A DNA stretch of 6,347 nucleotides from Gammaproteobacteria bacterium (GTDB taxonomy: Bacteria > Pseudomonadota > Gammaproteobacteria > SZUA-229), in NCBI GenBank assembly GCA_030641945.1, contig DAOWLL010000109.1:1-6347 (forward strand), in the 5' to 3' direction. The translations under genes and the position numbers were made by a program. Below are positions 5,659-6,347 of the stretch, piece after piece (the stretch's first letter is position 1; each line of letters begins with the position of its first letter). The notes under the pieces are model-generated. The model saw only the letters and a program-made list of their open reading frames with translations, was not told where the DNA came from and did no database searches.

Positions 5659-6347
5659 CCAACATCGATACCATACTGCATGCCCGCTGGATACTCCCGG
5701 TCAGTGAGGGCGATCCGTGCCTGCTGAATCACAGCATTGCTATCCACGAAGATCGCATCGTCGAAATCCTCCCCACTGAAATTGCAAAAAGCGCCTACAA
5801 GGCAGCAGTAGAACAGGAATATGCACAACATGTATTGATTCCAGGCCTGATCAATGCGCACACACATGCCGCCATGAGCCTGTTTCGCGGACTATCTGAT
5901 GATATTGCATTGATGGACTGGCTACAGAATCATATCTGGCCGGCTGAATCGAAATGGGTCAATGAGGATTTTGTCCAGTGCGGTACTGAACTGGCGATTG
6001 CCGAGATGCTGCGCAGTGGAACCACCTGTTTCAATGACATGTATTTTTTTCCGGACATCACCGCACGCGTAGCGAAAAACGCCGGTATTCGTGCATGTGT
6101 GGGACTGATCGTGATCGATTTCCCTACGGTTTGGGCCAGTAATGCAGATGAATATATAGAAAAAGGCATCGCCGTCCATGACAGCTTTCGCAACGACGAC
6201 CTGATATTAACAACATTCGCTCCCCATGCGCCCTATACCGTTTCTGACAAACCGCTGGAGAAGATCCGCAGCTTTGCTCACGAGATGGACATCCCGATCA
6301 CCATGCACATTCATGAAACCGCACACGAGATTAATGAATCGATCGCA
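5655..6347 (+). CDS. mtaD: 5-methylthioadenosine / S-adenosylhomocysteine deaminase, MtaD type (N-terminal 231 codons)
   Basis: This is a cytosolic metal-dependent amidohydrolase of the TRZ/ATZ branch. Characterised relatives such as Thermotoga Tm0936 and Pseudomonas PA3170 deaminate 5-methylthioadenosine and/or S-adenosylhomocysteine to the inosine forms, feeding methionine salvage. The first metal ligands are in NAHTHAAM (His69, His71). SGTTCFNDMYFF (121-132) is typical of this branch. His191 in APHAPYT matches the substrate-contacting His, and HIHET (218-222) supplies the third metal His218 and the catalytic Glu221. The last metal ligand, an Asp, lies beyond the right edge, and about 210 of roughly 440 residues are missing. 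ATG 5655 is the first possible start: the frame runs back without ATG, GTG or TTG to a TGA at 5592. The ribosome site is poor. It is divergent from the lipoprotein operon with 125 bases between starts. Guanine or chlorohydrolase-like relatives are possible, since substrate choice cannot be read from this part. Confidence 0.92.
   Translation, partial: MTNIDTILHARWILPVSEGDPCLLNHSIAIHEDRIVEILPTEIAKSAYKAAVEQEYAQHVLIPGLINAHTHAAMSLFRGLSDDIALMDWLQNHIWPAESKWVNEDFVQCGTELAIAEMLRSGTTCFNDMYFFPDITARVAKNAGIRACVGLIVIDFPTVWASNADEYIEKGIAVHDSFRNDDLILTTFAPHAPYTVSDKPLEKIRSFAHEMDIPITMHIHETAHEINESIA

Overview
The window looks like a chromosomal segment of a Gammaproteobacterium. The ClpS and ClpA proteins align almost residue for residue with the Escherichia coli ones, the LpoB / COG3014 / LPP20 lipoprotein gene trio is a gammaproteobacterial arrangement, and a decayed E. 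coli-type isocitrate dehydrogenase gene lies beside clpS. I cannot name a genus. Base composition is moderate and even, and I see no insertion sequence, phage gene, tRNA, rRNA or CRISPR array.

Layout, left to right. Positions 1-1699 (minus strand) hold the first 566 codons of clpA, running off the left edge, preceded by clpS (1740-2063). Together they form the N-degron delivery and unfolding module that feeds ClpP. Upstream of clpS is a 447-base stretch (2064-2510) with no intact gene. It is not empty: 2132 to about 2440 on the minus strand is the decayed 3' end of icd (NADP-type isocitrate dehydrogenase). It is still collinear with the last 67 residues of the enzyme and carries an internal stop and at least two frame changes. 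Between this remnant and the next gene is a degenerate 7-base tandem repeat (2470-2511).

Positions 2511-5529 (minus strand) form a three-gene run, transcribed lpoB-like, then COG3014, then LPP20. Each product has a clear lipoprotein signal with a lipobox cysteine and no inner-membrane retention Asp at +2, so all three are probably outer-membrane lipoproteins. The last two genes abut with no gap. The LpoB-like protein lacks the long disordered linker of E. coli LpoB, which makes a simple PBP1b-activator role doubtful.

From 5655 to the right edge, on the plus strand and divergent from the lipoprotein operon, lie the first 231 codons of an MtaD-type 5-methylthioadenosine / S-adenosylhomocysteine deaminase. 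A 16-codon open frame directly upstream overlaps its start codon in an ATGA arrangement.

The two most interesting items are the icd remnant, with the rearrangement joint it implies, and the uncharacterised three-lipoprotein operon. I saw no wholly new class of system.
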